A DNA stretch of 14,239 nucleotides from CALBMX01 sp047629095 (GTDB lineage: Bacteria; Planctomycetota; UBA1135; GCA-002686595), in NCBI GenBank assembly GCA_047629095.1, contig JBLHWM010000053.1, positions 1-14,239 on the forward strand, written 5' to 3'. The notes beneath the pieces are model-generated. The model was not told where the DNA came from. It saw only the letters and a list, made by a program, of their open reading frames with translations, and did no database searches. The position numbers and the translations under genes were made by a program. Shown in pieces: positions 12,685 through 14,239 of this stretch (its first letter is position 1; each line of letters begins with the position of its first letter).

Positions 12685-13578
12685 TTAGCGCGCTAGCAGC
12701 CGCTGCGCGCGCTTGCCGACGGCGGCGAGGAGAAGCAAGAGCGCGGCGACCAGGACTAAGCTCGGGCCTAGCGGCAGGTCGTAGGCAAAGGAGACCCAGA
12801 TGCCACCTGCAGCCGAGAGTAAGCCCGCCGCCGAAGATAGCAAAAGGTACGCCGTCATGGAGCGAGCCAAACCGCGGGCCGCGAGGGGCGGCAGGACCAA
12901 GAGTCCGAAGAGAACGGTCGGCCCAATCGTCATGACGCACACGGAGACCGTGACGCCCAGGATCACCAGGTGCAGGTACTCCCATCCCGCCAAGCGCATG
13001 CCCAGCACCTTGGCGAGCGAGGGATCGAAGCTGATCAGAGTTAGGCTCCGACTGAAGAGCACCAGTAGGGTGGCCACGACACCAAGGGTCGTGAGCAGGA
13101 TGCCCAGCTCGTGTCCGTCGATGGCTAGGATCTCGCCGCGCAGCAGCCCCTGCACGAAGACCTCGCCCAGCGGCGACATGTGCGCGAACATGATTGTGAG
13201 AGCGCTCGCAATCGCGAAGGTTGCAGCCACATTGCCCGCCTCGCCCTTACCGTGCTTCGCCGTCTTAGCCATCAAGACCAGGCCACCTAGGCAGAAGACG
13301 CCGGCCCACAGGATGTGGTAGTGGAGCGCCAAGTGGGAGTCGTCGCCTTGCAGCTCGGCATCCACAAGCCAGGTCATGTTCTCCTGCCACCAGGGCAAGA
13401 TCGCGAAGCCAAAGGCGATGCCGGCGGCGGCGAGTTGGGGCAGGGTTACGCCATAGAATCCCGTGCCCCGGGCGAGCAGATAGGCACCGACCACGGGCAC
13501 GACGAGACCAGCCGCCAGGGCAGCTAGAATCGAGTTCCCGAAGAGCTCCCAAAGCAGATCGAGTGGGAAGTCACCCAT
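12685..13578 (-). CDS. Metal ABC transporter permease, ABC-3 family (ZnuB/MntB-type)
   Basis: A 297-residue membrane protein with about eight hydrophobic helices. ABC-3 landmarks are visible: an early G-V-T-L-P-Q-L-A-A-A-G-I-A-F-G segment (relatives often have S-H-x-x-x-x-G-x-A), the cytoplasmic S-F-D-P-S-L-A-K-V-L-G-M-R loop that contacts the ATPase, G-P-T-V-L-F-G-L-L-V-L-P-P-L-A-A-R, and the C-terminal S-F-A-Y-D-L-P-L-G-P. It would form the channel for Zn2+ or Mn2+ uptake in the inner membrane. A hydrophilic insert (D-D-S-H-L-A-L-H-Y-H) between early helices carries several histidines, which could contact metal. ATG at 13578 overlaps the ATPase stop by eight bases, so the two are translationally coupled. 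The metal cannot be decided from sequence. Confidence 0.92.
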   Translation of the reverse strand: MGDFPLDLLWELFGNSILAALAAGLVVPVVGAYLLARGTGFYGVTLPQLAAAGIAFGFAILPWWQENMTWLVDAELQGDDSHLALHYHILWAGVFCLGGLVLMAKTAKHGKGEAGNVAATFAIASALTIMFAHMSPLGEVFVQGLLRGEILAIDGHELGILLTTLGVVATLLVLFSRSLTLISFDPSLAKVLGMRLAGWEYLHLVILGVTVSVCVMTIGPTVLFGLLVLPPLAARGLARSMTAYLLLSSAAGLLSAAGGIWVSFAYDLPLGPSLVLVAALLLLLAAVGKRAQRLLAR

Positions 13579-14239
13579 GGTTCGTACATCCGAACAAGCC
13601 GGCTAACTTCTCGATCGAGTCGGCTTCGCCCACGGCTCGCCGCTCGACACCACCATCCTCCACCCAGAGAATCTCCTTCGCCCAGCCGGCAACGAGGTCG
13701 AGCTGGTGGGCAACGAGCAAGACCGAAGGTGCGTCGTCGCCGCCGGATGCCAGGTCGCCCAGAATACCCATGATCTCGAGCTGGTTCGGGCGATCCACGC
13801 CCGAGGTGGGCTCGTCCAGCAGCAGTAGCTCCGGTTCCCGCATCAGAGCCCGCGCAATCAGAGCGCGCTGGCGCTGGCCACCGGAGAGCGAGGAGAAGGG
13901 CTCGCTGCGCTTGTCCAGCAGGCCAACCAAGTCCAGCTTGACCTCGGCGGCCGCACGAACCGAGCTCGTGTGCCAGCGCGCGCCGAATCTAGAATTGGCA
14001 GAGCCCATGCAGACCAGCTCGAAGGTTGACAGGGGCCACTCGTCGCCCAGACGGTCCTGCTGGGGGACGTAGGCGATGGCCTTGGTGTGTCGCCGGACCG
14101 AGCCGGCCATGGGCTTGAGCAGACCCAAGAGCCCGCGCATCAAGGTAGTCTTGCCCGCTCCGTTCGGCCCGAGGATGCCTAGGGCTTGGCCGCCGCAGAT
14201 CTCCAGGTTAATGTCCTGGAGAATGCGAGTCGTGCCAAA
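13571..14239 (-). CDS. Metal ABC transporter ATP-binding protein (ZnuC/MntA-type), N-terminus beyond window
   Basis: The frame is open to the right edge, giving at least 222 residues of what is usually a 240-260 residue protein, so only a short N-terminus is missing. Seen, numbered from the edge: Walker A G24-P-N-G-A-G-K-T31, a Q-loop region Y-V-P-Q-Q, signature L-S-G-G-Q-R-Q-R, Walker B L-L-L-L-D-E-P-T-S-G-V-D, and the switch histidine in V-A-H-Q. It powers the permease encoded immediately downstream, with an ATGGGTGA overlap. A start around 14140 would remove Walker A, so the true start lies upstream of the window. The periplasmic binding protein and any Zur/Mur-type regulator would lie outside the window. 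Confidence 0.93.
   Translation of the reverse strand, partial: FGTTRILQDINLEICGGQALGILGPNGAGKTTLMRGLLGLLKPMAGSVRRHTKAIAYVPQQDRLGDEWPLSTFELVCMGSANSRFGARWHTSSVRAAAEVKLDLVGLLDKRSEPFSSLSGGQRQRALIARALMREPELLLLDEPTSGVDRPNQLEIMGILGDLASGGDDAPSVLLVAHQLDLVAGWAKEILWVEDGGVERRAVGEADSIEKLAGLFGCTNHG

Noticed and set aside
1..14239. CRISPR arrays, rRNA genes, transposases, phage genes
   Set aside because: No regularly spaced repeats, rRNA sequence or recognisable mobile-element proteins were seen on either strand.

Overview
The window looks like a chromosomal segment of a GC-rich bacterium, most likely a planctomycete. This is an inference. It rests on the secreted 346-residue protein at 8760-9800, whose C-terminus (G-F-x-x-A-Q-G run, then N-S-L-D-L-V-V-G) is a pattern I associate with marine Planctomycetota. 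It also rests on the scarcity of Shine-Dalgarno sites before several clear genes and on loose, mixed-strand gene packing. No rRNA, phage, insertion-sequence transposase or CRISPR array is visible.

Layout. (1) Bases 1-2128, minus strand: a long reading frame that runs off the left edge, a Ser/Thr protein kinase fused to a P-loop ATPase module. A 107-codon frame diverges from it at 2406 and ends at a strong hairpin. (2) Bases 2781-5374: a patchy region with a small hypothetical gene, a truncated tenA, an intact thiD, a 368-base gene-poor stretch with a possible msrB relic, and a DUF309-type gene. A 26-base repeat lies at both ends of this region. The right-hand copy is one arm of a 123-bp element with perfect 27-bp inverted ends. 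(3) Bases 5383-5819, minus strand: a 59-residue SANT/Myb-like protein, a run of three hairpins, tRNA-Pro(GGG) and its sigma70-type promoter. (4) Bases 5865-6217, plus strand: a small membrane protein, possibly coupled to a 25-codon frame. (5) Bases 6439-8570, minus strand: plsY-gpsA and a four-helix membrane protein, a tight phospholipid-precursor operon. (6) Bases 8760-9800, minus strand: the secreted protein, divergent from (7) 10048-12180, a HyuA/N-methylhydantoinase A-type ATPase without a visible HyuB partner, followed by a seven-iron-type ferredoxin and a clear terminator. (8) Bases 12685-14239, minus strand: permease and ATPase of a zinc/manganese-type ABC-3 importer, the ATPase cut by the right edge.

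How the genes work together. GpsA makes sn-glycerol-3-phosphate and PlsY acylates it, so these two form the first steps of phospholipid synthesis. ThiD and TenA belong to thiamine pyrimidine synthesis and salvage, and the TenA copy here is broken. The ABC-3 genes would import a divalent metal together with a binding protein outside the window. The kinase-ATPase is probably a signalling protein of unknown input.

The observations most worth a second look are the inverted-repeat element and its solitary partner around the thiD segment, the broken tenA, the hairpin cluster after tRNA-Pro, the kinase-ATPase fusion, and the apparently leaderless, HyuB-less hyuA. I did not find anything I can defend as a complete new system.
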